64,000 nt of DNA. Source: Nageia nagi (lineage: Eukaryota; Pinophyta). This document shows positions 33,610 through 46,919 of the stretch, one piece after another (position 1 is the stretch's first letter; every line of letters begins with the position of its first letter). Position numbers and translations under genes: made by a program. The DNA is taken from positions 182,962,001 to 183,026,000 of the forward strand of contig JBITNC010000001.1 in the NCBI GenBank assembly GCA_050084985.1, read 5' to 3'. The notes beneath the pieces are model-generated. The model was not told the origin of the DNA and searched no databases. It saw nothing but the letters and a program-made list of their open reading frames with translations.

Positions 33610-36600
33610 GAAAATTTTTTTTTTTTCCTCAAAGCTAAAAATTGGAATCTCCTACTAAAGTTGATGTATTGTCTCCCAAGTTGCATCTTTTGGTGCTAAG
33701 CCATGTCATTAAATAAGGACTTTATTAATGGTATGATTATGAAGTTCATGGGTTCATCCTTCTAAAATTGCTTTAGGTTCTAGCTTGATAAAACCATCAT
33801 TTTTGAATTCTTATAAGTCTATATCAGCCAAAAACTATGATCCCAACACCTTCTTAGGACATGAGACATGAAAGACTGGGTGAATTTTAGAGGAGGCTAG
33901 TAACTCCAACTTGTATGCCATAGGTCCAATATGTTGAAGAATTTCCTAAGGCTTAAAAATTATTGGTGTCAATTTCTAATATCCCTTATTTTTAATATAT
34001 TTTTTATAATATAGTTGAAGTCACAAAAATATCATATCTCCTTCTTGTAATTCCTACTTGACTCATTGTTAATTAGCTTCTTGTTTCATACAATGTTGAG
34101 TAGTCTACAAATTATCCTAAAGAATATGAAGGATATCCACTTGAGTGGTTAATTTTATATCAAATGATTTAAAATTAGTGGTTATTGTAATACAAGAGGA
34201 TACAATGATTGGTGTCTATCCATACAATGCTTTGTAGGGGAGCATGTTGATAATAATATGATATAAAGTGTTATACCACCATTCTGCTAAGGGTAGCCAC
34301 TTCACCCAATCAAATGGTTGTGTAGAGGAAAAGTAATGAAAATAAGTATCTAAATAATTAATAATGATTTCAATATAACTATCATTATAGCAATGATATA
34401 TAGAACTCATGTTGATTTAGGTTCCTTCAGGTTTAAAGAATTACTTCTAAAAATTGCTAGTGAGGGTCTCAATCACTATGCTAGATGGCATACCATGAAG
34501 CTTAGAAATATTATCAATAAAAATTTGGGCCATATTAATAGCTTTGAATGGATGATATAGGGAACAAAAATGTGCATAATTATATAACTTTTTGACCCCA
34601 TTTTGGAAGGCCTTCAATGAAATCCATTGAAATATTAATACAAGTATGAGTAGAGATGGGAAGAGGCTGAAGCATTTCTATAGTATTGGTGGTATCTTCC
34701 TTCTAGTATTGATTGATATCACATTAAGCAATAAAATTATTAATATCTTATGTCATATTCATCTAGTAAAAATATTTAACCACTCTTTTGTAATTCTTAA
34801 GAAACCCTAAATGTCTAGTTAGTGGTGTAACATATAACTCCTTGAGTATCACCTCCTGACATGAAGATGTGGAAGGTAGCACAATGCAACCTTTGAATCA
34901 TATAATTCCATATTTCCAAGTAAATTTTGGATGGTTGGTAGGGTAAATATAAATTTGAGCAATTAAGGTCCAAGTAAAGTCATCATGGATCCACTCTTAT
35001 TCAACCTGCTCTATCTAGTTAGGAATTGATGATGACATTACTTAAAGAGTTGGTGGTTCCTCAAATTTTTATAAAATAGCATAAACAACCATATTTTATT
35101 AATCATTTTGGTCATAATCTCATATTCATACCCCAATAATTTAGGCATCCATTTTTGTTGCTCCATGAAATACTTCAAACTATGATGATCCATGCAGATG
35201 ATGAATGTTGGCTAATGAGATATGGTCTCCACCTTTGAAAAGCATAAATAATTTCCATCATATCCTTTTCATATGTCAACTTGGACATATTACAACCTAA
35301 AAATGCCTTGCTATTGAAAGCTAAGGATCTTCCTTCTAGCATTAAGATTGCACCAATACCAATTCCCAAAGAATCACTATTAATGATGAATATTTTAGAG
35401 AAATTTGTTAGGGCTAGAACTAGAGTGATATACATGGTTTCTTTTAACTTATAAAATGATTCCTATAGAATGGGAGACCACTAATTAAAAGTGTCCTTCT
35501 TGAGTAAAGTTGTGAGTGGAGTAAAAATATTTTCATAATACTTCACAAACTTATAGTTGTACCTAATCAATCTAAGGAATCCATGTAACCCTTTGAGTAA
35601 TTTAGGTGAAGGCCAACTCTACATATCTATAATATTTTGGGGATTTACCTCGACATATTCATCTAAAATGATATGCTTGAGGTATTCAACCTCCTATTAT
35701 TTGAAGGAATATTTCAAATGCTTGGTATATAATTTATTATCTTGGAGGATTTTAAAAGTTTGATCTAGGTGGGCCAGGTGGTCCTCCCAAGTTTTGTTGT
35801 AGATAAAAATATCATCAAAGAAAAATAAAATAAACTTTCAAAGATAGGAGTGGAATACCTGGTTCATCAAGCTCTAGAAGTTATAAGGACCATTGGTAAG
35901 ATTGAATGACATCACCAGAAATTCATAATGATCTTCATGTGTGCAAAAAGTTATTTTTTTAATATCCTACTTACATAGATGAATTTGATGATAACTCAAC
36001 CATAAATCTAATTTGGAAAAGAATTTGGAAGCATGTATTTCATCTAGTAATTAATCAATTTGGAAGCATGTATTTCATCTAGTAATTCATCAATGACAAG
36101 AATAGGAAATTTATCTTTTACCATGATTCTATCAAGAGCTCAGAAGTCAATACACATGCACCAGGATCCATACTTCTTTCATATCATGAATACAAGAGAA
36201 ATGTAAGGTTTGAAACTTATTTGAAAGATCATTACCTCAATCATATCCTACACCAATCATTTAATTTCATTATTTCATAGGCATGGATAATGGTGGGATC
36301 AAATGTTTGGAGATTGACTCCTTATCACCAATTGTATGGTATGATCATGAGGATGGTTTAGTGGTAACCCTTTGGGTTCTTTAAAAAATGTCACATGATG
36401 TTGTAGGAGTTATTGTAGTTCCTCCAACTCACCACCTCCTTTGTATCCAATTGAATTGAAAATAGTTGCACCATCATCACCTTTCCTCCTTTGCAAAGAA
36501 GCTTCTCTATATGGTGGGAACTAATAATTTGAGAAGGTCCCACATGTAATCCCTTGAGAGTGTATGTACCTTATATGAATATGAACTTCATACATAATTT

Positions 36601-36999
36601 AGTAAAATCCTATAAAATGGATCCTAATATTCACAACCATTAGACTCCAAGGGTCACATCACATAATCCCAAGGGAAGGATATGCATATTGCTCTACATC
36701 TGATAATCACCCATGGCAAGTTTGACATTATGATAATTTCACTTACAAGAAATTTTTCCACAATTTTTTATCATCACTTCAAAGTTACTTTTAGGGTATA
36801 TGAAACAATTGGCCTATTTGGCCACCCTTGGATAAATAAAATTATGTGTGCTTCCAAAATCAATTAATATAATGAGTGATTTCTTTTTAAAGTAGCCTTA
36901 ATATTTTATCATTTGTGTAGAAAAAATTCCCAAAAGAGAATTATAAGAAATTTTAGGTACCTCATCCTTAATATTATCAAGCTCATTTGCTACTTCCTT
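33610..36999 (-). pseudogene. Gypsy-C pol: protease, RT, RNase H, integrase, chromodomain
   Basis: In order on the minus strand: protease motif LIDFGSTHNFI (about 36830-36870); reverse transcriptase with the catalytic FFFDDIFIY at about 35803-35829 and LHGFLRLIRYNYKFVKYY; RNase H (35175-35435) with GIGIGAILM, GRSLAFNSKAF and YEKDMMEIIYAF; integrase with KWLPLAEWWYNT and PYKALYG (34216-34410); then KVLGS and, near 33700-33800, EPKAILE followed by HNHTINKVLI, stop, W, which resembles the chromodomain of Tekay-type chromoviruses. That domain would steer integration towards marked histones. Frequent stops and frame changes make it inactive. Confidence 0.78.
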
Positions 37000-38053
37000 C
37001 ACTATTACCTCTTTTCCTTCTCATCAATTGATTCTTTAGGAGCATCAACATTTAACAATATAATTTTTTTATGGTACATCAATGACTAAGATCATAATTT
37101 TAATCACAATTATAATAAATATCCTTCCCTCTATGCTTCTTCATTTTATTAGGGGTAAATCTATTGATTATTAATGACTAACTAGGTTTGGGGGAAATCA
37201 AAGGAGCTTACGATTTGATAAATGGCTACTTCACTTGACATCTTTGAGAATTGAATTTATATTTAGTAAGTTTGGCTAATGAAATTGTATCCACCATCAA
37301 TTTTGAAATGAACATCTTCACTTTCACTCAAATCTCATCCTTTAAGTTGCTAATTAAAAAAATTATAAAAAACAACTTATCCAACCCTTTAGTGTGATTC
37401 ACAAAGTTTTCAAATTGAGCTTGATATTTTATCATTGATAAAGTTTATCGCAATTTCATAAGAGCTCCTATAAAATCTTCATAGTCACTTAGACCAAATT
37501 GGATAAGTTTAGTTTTTGTGAAATATCACCATTAGGGGGTTCCATTTACCTTCTCAAACCATTAGTACTATTATATGGCCTTCTGTTAAAGGTGAAATGA
37601 TGCTATATTGACCTTTCATGCCTTAATTATTTGATTAAATGAGAAGTATTATTTTACTTTATAAATCCATCTAGTTGGATCTTCACCACTAAATTTTGGA
37701 AAGTTCATCTAGGTCATTCAAGGGAGAATGGATGCTTGTTAAAAACCTTGGTGTATTTAATATGGTTATCCCCTTGATTGTTGGAATCTCCTTGATTGTT
37801 GTTATCTCAAACTTGAATTTGTGTGTGTAGTGGATGTTATCTAATTTTAACTTACTATGGTCCAATTTATGTTTAGAGTGTCATGTTTGGTGCCTTGGTT
37901 AGTTACCATCACTTGCAAGGTGGTCATTGTTATCTGTATAGTGGTAATGTTTCTATTCATTTTGTCAATATCCTATTTCTATAAGAAGTAAGTAATTTCA
38001 TCTATCTTTCTTGATAATTTATCAAAGTCTTGAGATCTCCTTCCATCGACCAT
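37000..38053 (-). pseudogene. Gypsy-C gag pseudogene
   Basis: Starts at an ATG (38053) with MVDGRRSQDFDKLSRKIDEI. The core near 37560-37720 reads NFPKFSGEDPTRWIYKVK then YFSFNQ and KVNIASFHL, the typical opening of plant chromovirus gag. Glutamine-position stops and several shifts break it. The zinc knuckle region (about 37080-37140) is too decayed to confirm. Confidence 0.7.
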
Positions 38054-38501
38054 ATTATATTATAGTAGGAGCTAACTTGCTATTTTTAGAAATTGTTATT
38101 TTTAGAAACTACTATTTTTAGAAATTGAAAAATTGTATGGGTGTTATATATCAAAATGATCAACATGAAAAAATAATCACAATGAGATGGGTATGAAAAT
38201 GATAATTTCTAGAAATTTATAATCTTTTTTTCTTAAATAATTGTTACTAAATGTAATAAATGAAAACTCTTAAAATTTATTAATTTCTCATGATTTGGGA
38301 GATATTAGTCCTAAAATCTATTTTGCCTATTGTGTAACTATGATTTTAGGGAAAAAAATTGAGGGTTTCATGAGATTATAAAAAAATCAAGTAAAGGTTC
38401 AACTATAAAAATAACAAATTCTTGGGTTTCATTTCAATGCAATCTTTTAATCTACAAAACTTTGGGCATAGTTTTGATTGCAAAATGGATAATTTCTAGA
38501 T

Positions 38502-40080
38502 GCATGGGGATATTTTATCAAGGTATTTATGAGTTAGGGTATTTATGAAGGCAAATAGGTGATGAGCTAAGGTTTGAGATGAGGGCTCACCCTACTATGG
38601 GCTATGTAGGAAAGGAATAATTTTGATTGAGAAAGAAATAAATGGAGGGTCAAAAGTCATGGAGGGATTTATTTTTGAAGGAAAGTTAGGATGATACATC
38701 ACCACCTCTAAAGGCTACAAATTCTAATAATAGTAAACTTTATCTTAAGATCCTATGCAAAATAACCAATAAATTGGTAAAAAATAGATGATTAAAGTTA
38801 GTTGGAAAACTACAAGGAGTGAGACCAAATATTGATGCAATCAAGAAATGGGAAAAATTCAAATGGAAGGTGAAAGGGAGTATGGATATCATTGCAATTA
38901 CAAATGATTATATGATGTTTTGTTTTTTTTTAAATGAGGAAGATAGGGATTATGTCTTGATATCCCAATGGTTTTTTGGAATAAGGGGATTATTTCTAGA
39001 AATATGGAGGCCAAGATTCAATCCATCATAGGCTCAACTCATGAAGGCACTAATTTGGGTAATACTAACAAATTTTCCTTTGATCTCTATCATTAAAAAG
39101 TTTTTGAAGGTATAAGTAACTCTTTTGGGAAATTTGTTATAGTTGATGGAGTCATAAAACCTTGAACTAGAATGATGGCTGCCTACTTCTATGTAATGGT
39201 AGAATTTAGCATGATATTACCTAAATTGATATCTCTGGAATCAAAACTAGGGAATTAGAAGCAACAAATATTATATGAAGCCAATAATTATGTATGCTCA
39301 ATTTTTTATTAGGTTGGATACATCCTAAGTTATTTCCTGGTAAGATTGAACATGAATAATACAATTTGGCACCCAAAATATAATACTGAAATGGTGAATG
39401 AAGTGGTTGAGGATGGTGAAATCCAAATAGGATATGAAGGTGAAGATATATAATTAGAAAGTGTAAATGAACTCAAAGAAAATCCAATAGGTACTCCTTA
39501 AAGAGTAACCCATCCTCAAGAGCCCCATGATTCTAACTTGCAAGAGGATGAATGGTTACAATTGGTATATAAAAATAAGAAAAATAAGAAAAAGATAAAT
39601 ATGAGATAGTATGGGAAAAGTATAGTAAAGGAAGCTCATTTTGATAGATAGATAATAACTAGAAGAACACATAATAAGGTCAAAAAGAAGTCAAAACATT
39701 GAGGAATACCAAGTGCAAGAGAGTAGAGAATTAAGGAAATAAATCAGAATGTGTCTAATGGGAAGTAAGGAACTCTAGACAATTTCTATAGAAGAGCTTC
39801 CTCAAAATCACCTATAGGATTTTATGAAGAATAACATATAATTTTTTTTGGAGTTTACTCTTAGGCTATAAAGATGGTAGTAGTATGAAATTTAGGAGCT
39901 TTATAGTAGTTTTATATTTATTCACTTACCCATAGTTTATGTTGTGGTAAGTATGGTGAAATTTAGTTGTTAGTTATAGGAAGCACATGTTACTATTATT
40001 TATTATTTGAAATATTTTGTAAATATAGGTTTTGGGACCTTATTTTTTTGAAAACCCACTAACTTTTTACCCATATCAAA
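38502..40080 (+). mobile_element. LINE fragment with 20-bp target duplication
   Basis: The 20-bp sequence AAAATGGATAATTTCTAGAT occurs at 38482-38501 and again at 40081-40100, and the second copy follows a short A run after the 3' phrase TTTTTACCCATATC. That is how plant LINEs end. The interior codes for an ORF1-type protein but has no endonuclease or reverse transcriptase, so it is a deleted or truncated copy. It lies in the leader of Gypsy-C in the opposite orientation. Confidence 0.82.
38770..39640 (+). pseudogene. LINE ORF1-like protein with DUF4283-type domain
   Basis: Open at 38819-39031 with RPNIDAIKKWEKFKWKVKGS, then FCFFLNEEDRDYVL, SQWFFGIRGLFLEIWRPRF. These blocks match the N-terminal DUF4283 domain of plant LINE ORF1 and related proteins. 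In a shifted frame it continues with KVFEGISNSFGKFVIVDGVI, then TRMMAAYFYVMVEF, the second half of the same domain. Its C-terminal part is charged and lysine-rich. The role in LINEs is thought to be RNA binding. At least one frameshift and several stops are present. Confidence 0.7.
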
Positions 40081-40165
40081 AAAATGGATAATTTCTAGAT
40101 TTCACACTTGATGCAACCACATGGAAATGCCTACATGTAGGTAAAATCTATTCTCTAATGCCACT

Positions 40166-40590
40166 TGTTAAGAATATAATAGAACTAAAAGGGGATTTTA
40201 CTATGAATACCAAAGGAAATACTAAAATATAGAATATCCAATAAATTTGAAATGTAATAAGTAAAGTAATTAGAACAATGCACTCATAATAATAACAAGA
40301 TATTAAAATAGAATAACTTTACTAGTAATAATACAAATCGTAGGCTACTTCAAGGGACCTTCCTCCTTATAACTCAAAAGATAATTCATTTTTCAAGATG
40401 GTTCTCTTTACCCCTCTTATAAATATTTATAGAATTCTTAGCTTAACCCTAATTATTAGTTTAATTCAAAATGGTAATTTGTATTATAAAAATATAATAG
40501 CTCACATCACTAGTCAGCACAAGTTGCTAATTAAAATAACTACTAATTATAATTAAACCTAATTAAATGTTATGATGTGGTATCCTAACA
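40166..40590 (-). repeat. Gypsy-C 5' LTR
   Basis: Begins TGTTAAGAATATAATAG and ends GGTATCCTAACA on the plus strand, 425 bp. A primer-site-like sequence adjoins it at 40153-40163 (minus strand TGGCATTAGAG), two bases away, resembling a mutated initiator-Met site. Confidence 0.75.
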
Positions 40591-40845
40591 CTTATAGGGT
40601 ATCAAAATTATAGTGGATGCTAAAGGTGGTCTAGAAAGTATGTTGATAATCCTATTGGTACTACCTTTCTTGTATTTCATGATTAGGTGGAGAAACCCCA
40701 TACACCTAAAGTGCCTCTATTATTGCAACTTTGATTGAGTTCATAAATATTATAACAATTGATGATCAATGTGAATTATTGTATGCTTTCCAATTAAGTA
40801 ATGCTTTCATGATTCAAAAATATATATCAATAAAAAATAATAACC

Positions 40846-41005
40846 TTGAAAACCCTTATCATGGTAAAAAAAACCCTTGTTGTGGGTATGAACACTCTTA
40901 CTATGGGTAGGAAAACACTTATAGTGGTCATAAACTACTTATCATGGGTAGAAAACACTTATTATGGGTAGTAAACACTTATCATGGGAAAATACTTATG
41001 GAGGA
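40846..41005. repeat. Minisatellite, about 25-bp unit
   Basis: Six to seven copies of AAACACTTATCATGGGTAG with variants. The surroundings (40591-41930) show no gene; part is probably the 5' LTR of Gypsy-E. Confidence 0.7.
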
Positions 41006-41934
41006 TTAGGAAAATTATTGCCATAATATAGTAAAATAAATGATGATATCATCATATTAGCAATGCATCAAGCAAAAGGTTTTCCTAGAGCATGACATCA
41101 CTTTTTTGATATCATCAATCTAGGTTCATGATAAGTAGTGCAAAAGCCTTTATGAAAGCATGATACTAATTCTATTGACATTAATAACCTAGTTTAATGA
41201 AATGTAATGTAAAATACCTTATAAATAATAATATAGGTGATTTTGAGGTGATGTTTATGTTAGCACTTTGTGGCATAGCATCAAATTATATTTTCTAGCT
41301 TTTTATCATGATGTAGGTCCATGGGAAATGATTAGTTTCATAAATTACAATATGACTACTCAAATAAAATCCCAACAATTATTGATCTTCTTAGAAATAT
41401 AAGATGATCATTTATCTTCATCTATAACCATCAAAATGGATTGACATGTATCAAAAGGGGAGTTAAAGTGATTAGGAGGGTGGTAGTTTATGGAAGAAGA
41501 ATATATGGTCATGAAAAATCCATCAAATGTTAGTTTCACCTATAGACACTTGGAGCTCCATTGAAGGAGCATTATTTTTGCATCTTTTGAAAATAGATCA
41601 ATGTAAGGAGGAAAGAACAAGATTTTTCTAGTAGATGAGTATATTTTTTGTATTACAAACATTTTTTGACCTGGAAATTGCAAAACAAGGCCTCTTTAGG
41701 TTGTATGTAATCTTCTTATGCAATGCAATGGATAAAGTGAAATACTCTTATCTACTATTTTTTTATGTTATCTATAAAGTATATGAATTTAGTGTATAAT
41801 ACTATTTTTATATGAATATAAATAAACCAACAATTGCATTTATGTATAGGGAATATATATTAGTAAAAATTAAATTAGTTTGTAATTTAGTATCTACATA
41901 TGCTATTATAAGCATCTCAAGATTATGAATCATA

Positions 41935-41946
41935 TGGTATCATAGC
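41935..41946 (+). promoter_or_regulatory. Gypsy-E primer binding site
   Basis: TGGTATCATAGC, an initiator-Met primer site with one change. It implies that a 5' LTR ends at about 41932; the left edge of that LTR could not be set. Confidence 0.65.
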
Positions 41947-41989
41947 ATTATTAGATTATTATTGATCATTTGTTAGTTTTATTATAAAG

Positions 41990-43530
41990 TTATGGCTTTT
42001 TATTCTTATGAATAAATCTAGAAGGAGTGAAAGTAATTTGGTTGAGTTTGATCTTACGATTGGCTCTAGAATTTAGTTGAGGAGACAAAGAGAAATGGTT
42101 ATGGAGAATGATGAGTTAAAGAGGAAGATAGAAGTTTTGGAAGAATTGCTTAAATACTTGGTAATAAAAATGGTATAGTTGAAATTCATATGTACCATAA
42201 GGGTATCAAACAATGTAGAATGTCAATATTTGATTGATAAGAAGTTGCCTTTAAAGATGGAAGTGAAGTTTGATCTCAAATCCTTTAGATAAGAGATCGA
42301 TGATAAAAAGTTGAACCAATGGTTGAAATAACTAGATGTATTTTTCATAGTACAAAAGGTCAATATTGATAATAAAAATATTAAGATTGTTGTACTCAAA
42401 CTTAAAGACCATGCATTGGTTTGGTGTGAAGCATATTGTGATACTATAAAAAATGATGAAGAATTCCTTCTTATGAGTTGAATAAAGTTAAAAGAAATCC
42501 TACAAGATAAATTTTATCTTCTTGGCAATCAATATAATCAAACCATATAGTGGTTCCATTTCAAACAAGAGAAAGTAAAAATTATCCAAGAATACATATT
42601 TGAGTTCAAGAAGAGGGCTACACTAATTGGGGTTTCCTTGAAAATCCTAGAGATTTTGTTGAAGTGTATTAAAGGTTTGCATAATTATCTTCTCCATGCT
42701 ATTTTTATTCTTAATCCTTAATATTTGTATCAATTTAGTGTTCAAGAACAACACTTGGAGGCTCATGAAAAGACCAAGAAAGAAGATAAAGACTCCAAGA
42801 AGAATAATCCATAAGATAAAGGCAAGGTTAGTGTTGTAGTAAAGAAGAAGGATGAAGATGATAAGAGGAAGACTCAATGCTTGAACTGAAAGAAGATAGG
42901 CCATGAGGGAGATAAGTGTTGGTATACACACTTACAAATTAGGCCTAAATGGTTTAGATAAAATACTAAGAAGAATAATATAGTAGTAGCATAAAAGTTT
43001 GAATACTATTGTGTGATAGATGACTCTTTTAATATTGATGAAGCACTAAACTGCATGGTTTCTAATGGCTCATCCTCAAAGGGGGAAGGAGAGTAAAAGA
43101 CTTAGGTTTTCTATATCAAAGCACAAGTGAATAAAAGTAATATTGAATTTTTTTTTTATCCTAGTTCATAAACAAATCTTATTTCAAAAGCTTTGGTGCA
43201 ACAATTAGGGTCAAAAAATCACCCTAACTAATGTCCTTATATAGTCAGTTGGATAAACATAAGAAAAAATATTGCAGTCACTCACCATTATAAATTAATA
43301 TTTGATATTATTATTTAATTATTTGATGATATTGAACTTGATGTTACTCATTTTTATGTAGTTGGAGTAGTGTTAGGCATTTCTTATTTGTATGATAGGG
43401 ATGCAATATATATTAGAAAAGATAATAAATCTAGACTTGTTGAACATGGTAAGGAGTTTGTTGTAAAAGATCATGTGCATAAAACAACAAACCTCATTAT
43501 CATAGAAAGAAAAATTTAGAGTATTGTAAA
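41990..43530 (+). pseudogene. Gypsy-E gag and protease pseudogene
   Basis: Starting about 50 bp past a primer site, the plus strand encodes a gypsy gag: a basic N-terminus, EVKFDLKSF, then KIVVLKLKDHALVWCEAY, KLKEILQDKFYLLG and EYIFEFKKRATLIGVSLKI. A lysine-rich stretch and a zinc knuckle follow (QCLN, stop, KKIGHEGDKCW), where the second Cys codon has become TGA. The retropepsin region follows (43120-43480): NLISKALVQQLG, HPN, and VVGVVLGISYLYDRDAIY. No reverse transcriptase follows, so the element is truncated. Stops are frequent. Confidence 0.7.
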
Positions 43531-44587
43531 TAATTATAGCAAATCAACACTTATCAAAATCAAAACAAAAAGGGACAAAGATTTTACAGTCTAAAACAAG
43601 TGTGCTCAAGCTTTAAAGAGGAAGATAAGGTAGAGAAATAGAGTGAGGTATCAAGAAAACTATGAGTCTTATGAAATGCCATTCATGCATAATGGAGGAG
43701 CTCTATTTTTGGATCCTCAGAGTCTTATAGTTTCCTATCCATGGGGAAAAAAATATTTTGAAGTTCTTTGGGGAACTTGGGTTTCTCATTCTTAATACTT
43801 ATGATGTTTTGAAAGAAAATAACCACTTGATCTTAGCATAAATTCTTATGCAAGAAAGTATGAATAGGAGCTCTCTCCCTCTCTCTTAATTCAGGTACTT
43901 TCAAAGTTTAGAATTTATTTGCTAATATTTAATTTTTACATCATTTTATATTTTGGTATATTTTTAAGACCTTATACTCCATTTTAATGGACATATCTCT
44001 CTTATATACATACGTAGATACCTTGGTGTGTGTAGTTAGATATTAGTACACCCCTTTTTACTTTTATTCTAACTTTTATCCTCTTCATCAAAATGAGGTT
44101 CATTTCCATTTTCATTGGATTATGATTTGTTATATTAAATAATATAAAGTTTGTATTTTACTATTATCATGCATATTGAGAACAAATCTTTATTGGAAGC
44201 TAAATCATTTATTCTTCTCCTTGGATGATGTTGAGTGTTGAGTCATTTGGGAAGATCAAAATCTTATTGGTTTTCTTTTACTATATGTCTATCCATATGT
44301 AATATAATAATCCAAACTTCCCATTTGAGTCATTGGCCTTAGTTTATCACTAAACTACATAGTTATGGATTAAGAGATTTTTTTGTAAAGTTTGCAAGCA
44401 TTTGGGAAGATGTTAATGCTACTGGTGAAAGTCCTACAAATATTTGGGAAAATAATGGAATCTATTGGCAAAGGCTTGCAAGCTTTTGGAAAGATGAGAA
44501 TTTTTTTAGGAATACATTATATTATCTTAGTACTATGAAATTTCATAGTGTACTCTTCTAGTGTGTACCTCATTTTTGGGGAGGGTT
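43531..44587. other. No recognisable gene
   Basis: A plus-strand run near 43620-43790 reads ENYESYEMPFMHNGGALFLD and SYPWGKKYFEVLWGTWVSHS. I do not recognise it. The rest is AT-rich. Confidence 0.35.
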
Positions 44588-44592
44588 ATGGG

Positions 44593-45234
44593 TGTATATG
44601 ACTCAAAATGAACCTTTATGTATTTAATAAATCATTTTAATCCCTTAATAATGTATTATTTAAAAAGAGATTAAAAATATATAAAAGAGGTGTAGGCCAT
44701 GTATTTGACCCTTATGGAATGTAAAAGGGTTCAAAATATCAAAGTCTTGTTAAATTGTATCATATATAAAGGCATCATTTGATGACCTATAGGATAATGA
44801 GTGAATCATGGGCAAATAATCATTTCAAGCTAATACAAGGGTTATCATTGGAGATCATTTGAAGGATTACAACTTGATTTTTCTATATATATTGTGCATC
44901 TATTATTCTATAAGTTTGTATGTATGTTCATTATTTGATTATTCATTAATTCTCTCATCACTACATTCTTGTTCATGGTTGTACTTTTGCACATCTTATG
45001 ATGTCGATGGCATGCCAATTCTAGGATGTAGGTGACATACCTATTCATGAGTGTATGCTCTTTCCTTTGTACATTTTCTAATTAATAAAATGAATATTGA
45101 ATCTAAGTAAACACTATTGCATTCTTGTTACATGTTATTACCATATTTTTTATATATATGTCAATATTTACAAAGTAGAGAAATAGTGCATTAATCAACC
45201 CCATTTGCATTAATTACATTATTTAGCATCTACA
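44593..45234 (+). mobile_element. Solo LTR, family-A relative, target duplication ATGGG
   Basis: Starts TGTATATGACTCAAAATG and ends TTATTTAGCATCTACA. It is flanked by ATGGG at 44588-44592 and 45235-45239. Its last 55 bases align with the end of the solo LTR at 62729-63354 (shared 'attaatcaaccccatt', 'aattaca' and 'cattattt' phrases), so it belongs to the same broad family though the 5' end is diverged. 642 bp, no internal sequence. Confidence 0.85.
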
Positions 45235-45341
45235 ATGGGTATGGATGATCTTAAAGGGATTTAAGATAATTATAATAATGTAAGATCTTCATAGAGTAGG
45301 TTTGATGATATCTAATATCCATGAGCCATAGTGAGTCACTC

Positions 45342-46063
45342 TATTATAACCAAATAATAATTTATTATGGTTATTTATGATATTTAATTTAACTATATAA
45401 TAATGAAATACCAGTAAATAGTAATAACATGAAAGATGAAAATGATCATGATTGACCTATTTTACCTTAACTTATCAAACCTAGATTAACAAAATACATA
45501 AAATTATACTTTACTTATCACAATGATCAAAGGTGCTATTTAGGTCAAAGGGAATCAATGATAAGCCTCTCCATTTTATAGATCCACCAATCTATCCTCA
45601 AACCAATGTCACTAAGAACCTAGCATCAACACTCAACTACCTTTCAAGAATGCCTCATATTTTTCCTTACCATTATTGATATTCCTTTGAATCTCAAAAT
45701 ATTATGCATGATTGGTTCTAAATATCACATGAATGTAGATCTCAAATTATAACAAAATCTAGGTATGATAGGTGATATCAAGAGACATTAGGACTTAACA
45801 ACCAAAGTGTGTTACCACATATCAAGGATTTTAGATCATGTTATGATTTATCATGCATAACCCTTCCACCTTTATATATAGCAAGTTTAATTACAAGGCT
45901 CCTCTTTAGGCTTATGGTGTACATGGGATGACCTATTATCACAAAACATAAAGATAGATGAGTGTGCATAATGAAAAGAGCATTAAATCACTTAAATAAA
46001 AATCATTAGAATTACCTAAAAGGTGTATTTTAATTAAATTAAAATTTCTTTTAGGTTCTTATA
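45342..46063 (-). repeat. Gypsy-F 3' LTR
   Basis: Aligns with 58350-58757 over its first 400 bp (shared AATAATAATTTATTA, 'gattaacaaaata', 'aatgatcaaaggt' and 'gggaatcaatgataagcctct'). The ends have changed from TG..CA to TA..TA. A polypurine tract (minus strand TTCAAATTGGGGCATC) adjoins it at 46064-46079, as in PMD-1. Confidence 0.78.
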
Positions 46064-46919
46064 GATGCCCCAATTTGAATATGATTTTATACTTTTGGGA
46101 TGAAATAAAATCAAATCATAAGTTCAAAGTATAACAAGATTAAGCAAAAAAATACTCCCTAAAAAAATCTTCAATGTGGTAGCTTTGGATGCCCCAATTT
46201 TCATTAATAGTTTACCCCCTATTTGGCTTGGTTACAATATGAAGAACTAATCAACATAGGAGCAACCCAAGATAAACACAAATGAACCTATAATTATATT
46301 AAAAAATAAACTTATTCAATGATATATCTAAAATATAGACATTTAATATCATATTTTATGTATATATGAAAGAACAAGATACCAAAATTTGACCTTGGTA
46401 GCTTACCAACCAAGAGAGTGAGAAGATATTGCCTTCAATTAAGAAGTACCTGCTACCTCAACTTAATGATGAGGTCTTACCAATTAAAATTAATTATCTG
46501 ATATACTTAGAGTGAGTATCATAATTACCAATTCATTTAAGTGCTGAGTAATGAAATTATCATCATTACTCCCCATAATATACCAATTTATCACTAAACA
46601 AGTAATGGAATGCTCATCACTAGCATCAACTTTCATGTGACTAGTAAAATAATTATTGTAATATCATAAGTAACCATTTATGAAATGGTAAGGAGTTATT
46701 CATATTACTTATACTTACCTTTATAAAGAGCTATAATTTACAAAATTCTCTCATTTTTCCTTTTACAAATGTAGTGGTAGTTTTTAGAATCTAGTGGTGT
46801 TTTTGAAGTTTTTTCTTAATTTCTTGTAAGTTTAGTTATAGCCAATGCAAAAACTAATCATAATATGAAAAATATATCATTTAAATATAGAATCATTTTA
46901 TATGCATAAAATTTATTGG
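46064..46919. other. Gypsy-F 3' untranslated region
   Basis: AT-rich sequence between the integrase end and the LTR on the minus strand. No ORF or tandem repeat is visible. Confidence 0.4.

Larger units (their letters stand above)
33390..40590 (-). mobile_element. Gypsy-C: Ty3/gypsy chromovirus-like element
   Basis: Minus-strand element with a 5' LTR at 40166-40590, a primer site, gag, protease, reverse transcriptase, RNase H, integrase, a chromodomain-like end and a truncated 3' LTR at 33390-33596. Shared LTR sequence includes CCCCTCTTATAAATATTTAT and the end ATCCTAACA. A LINE fragment (38502-40080) sits between primer site and gag. Many stops and shifts show it is old. Confidence 0.82.

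Noticed and set aside
42647-42931. Minus-strand 94-codon hydrophobic ORF
   Set aside because: It is the complement of the Lys-rich part of the Gypsy-E gag, which is the real coding strand.
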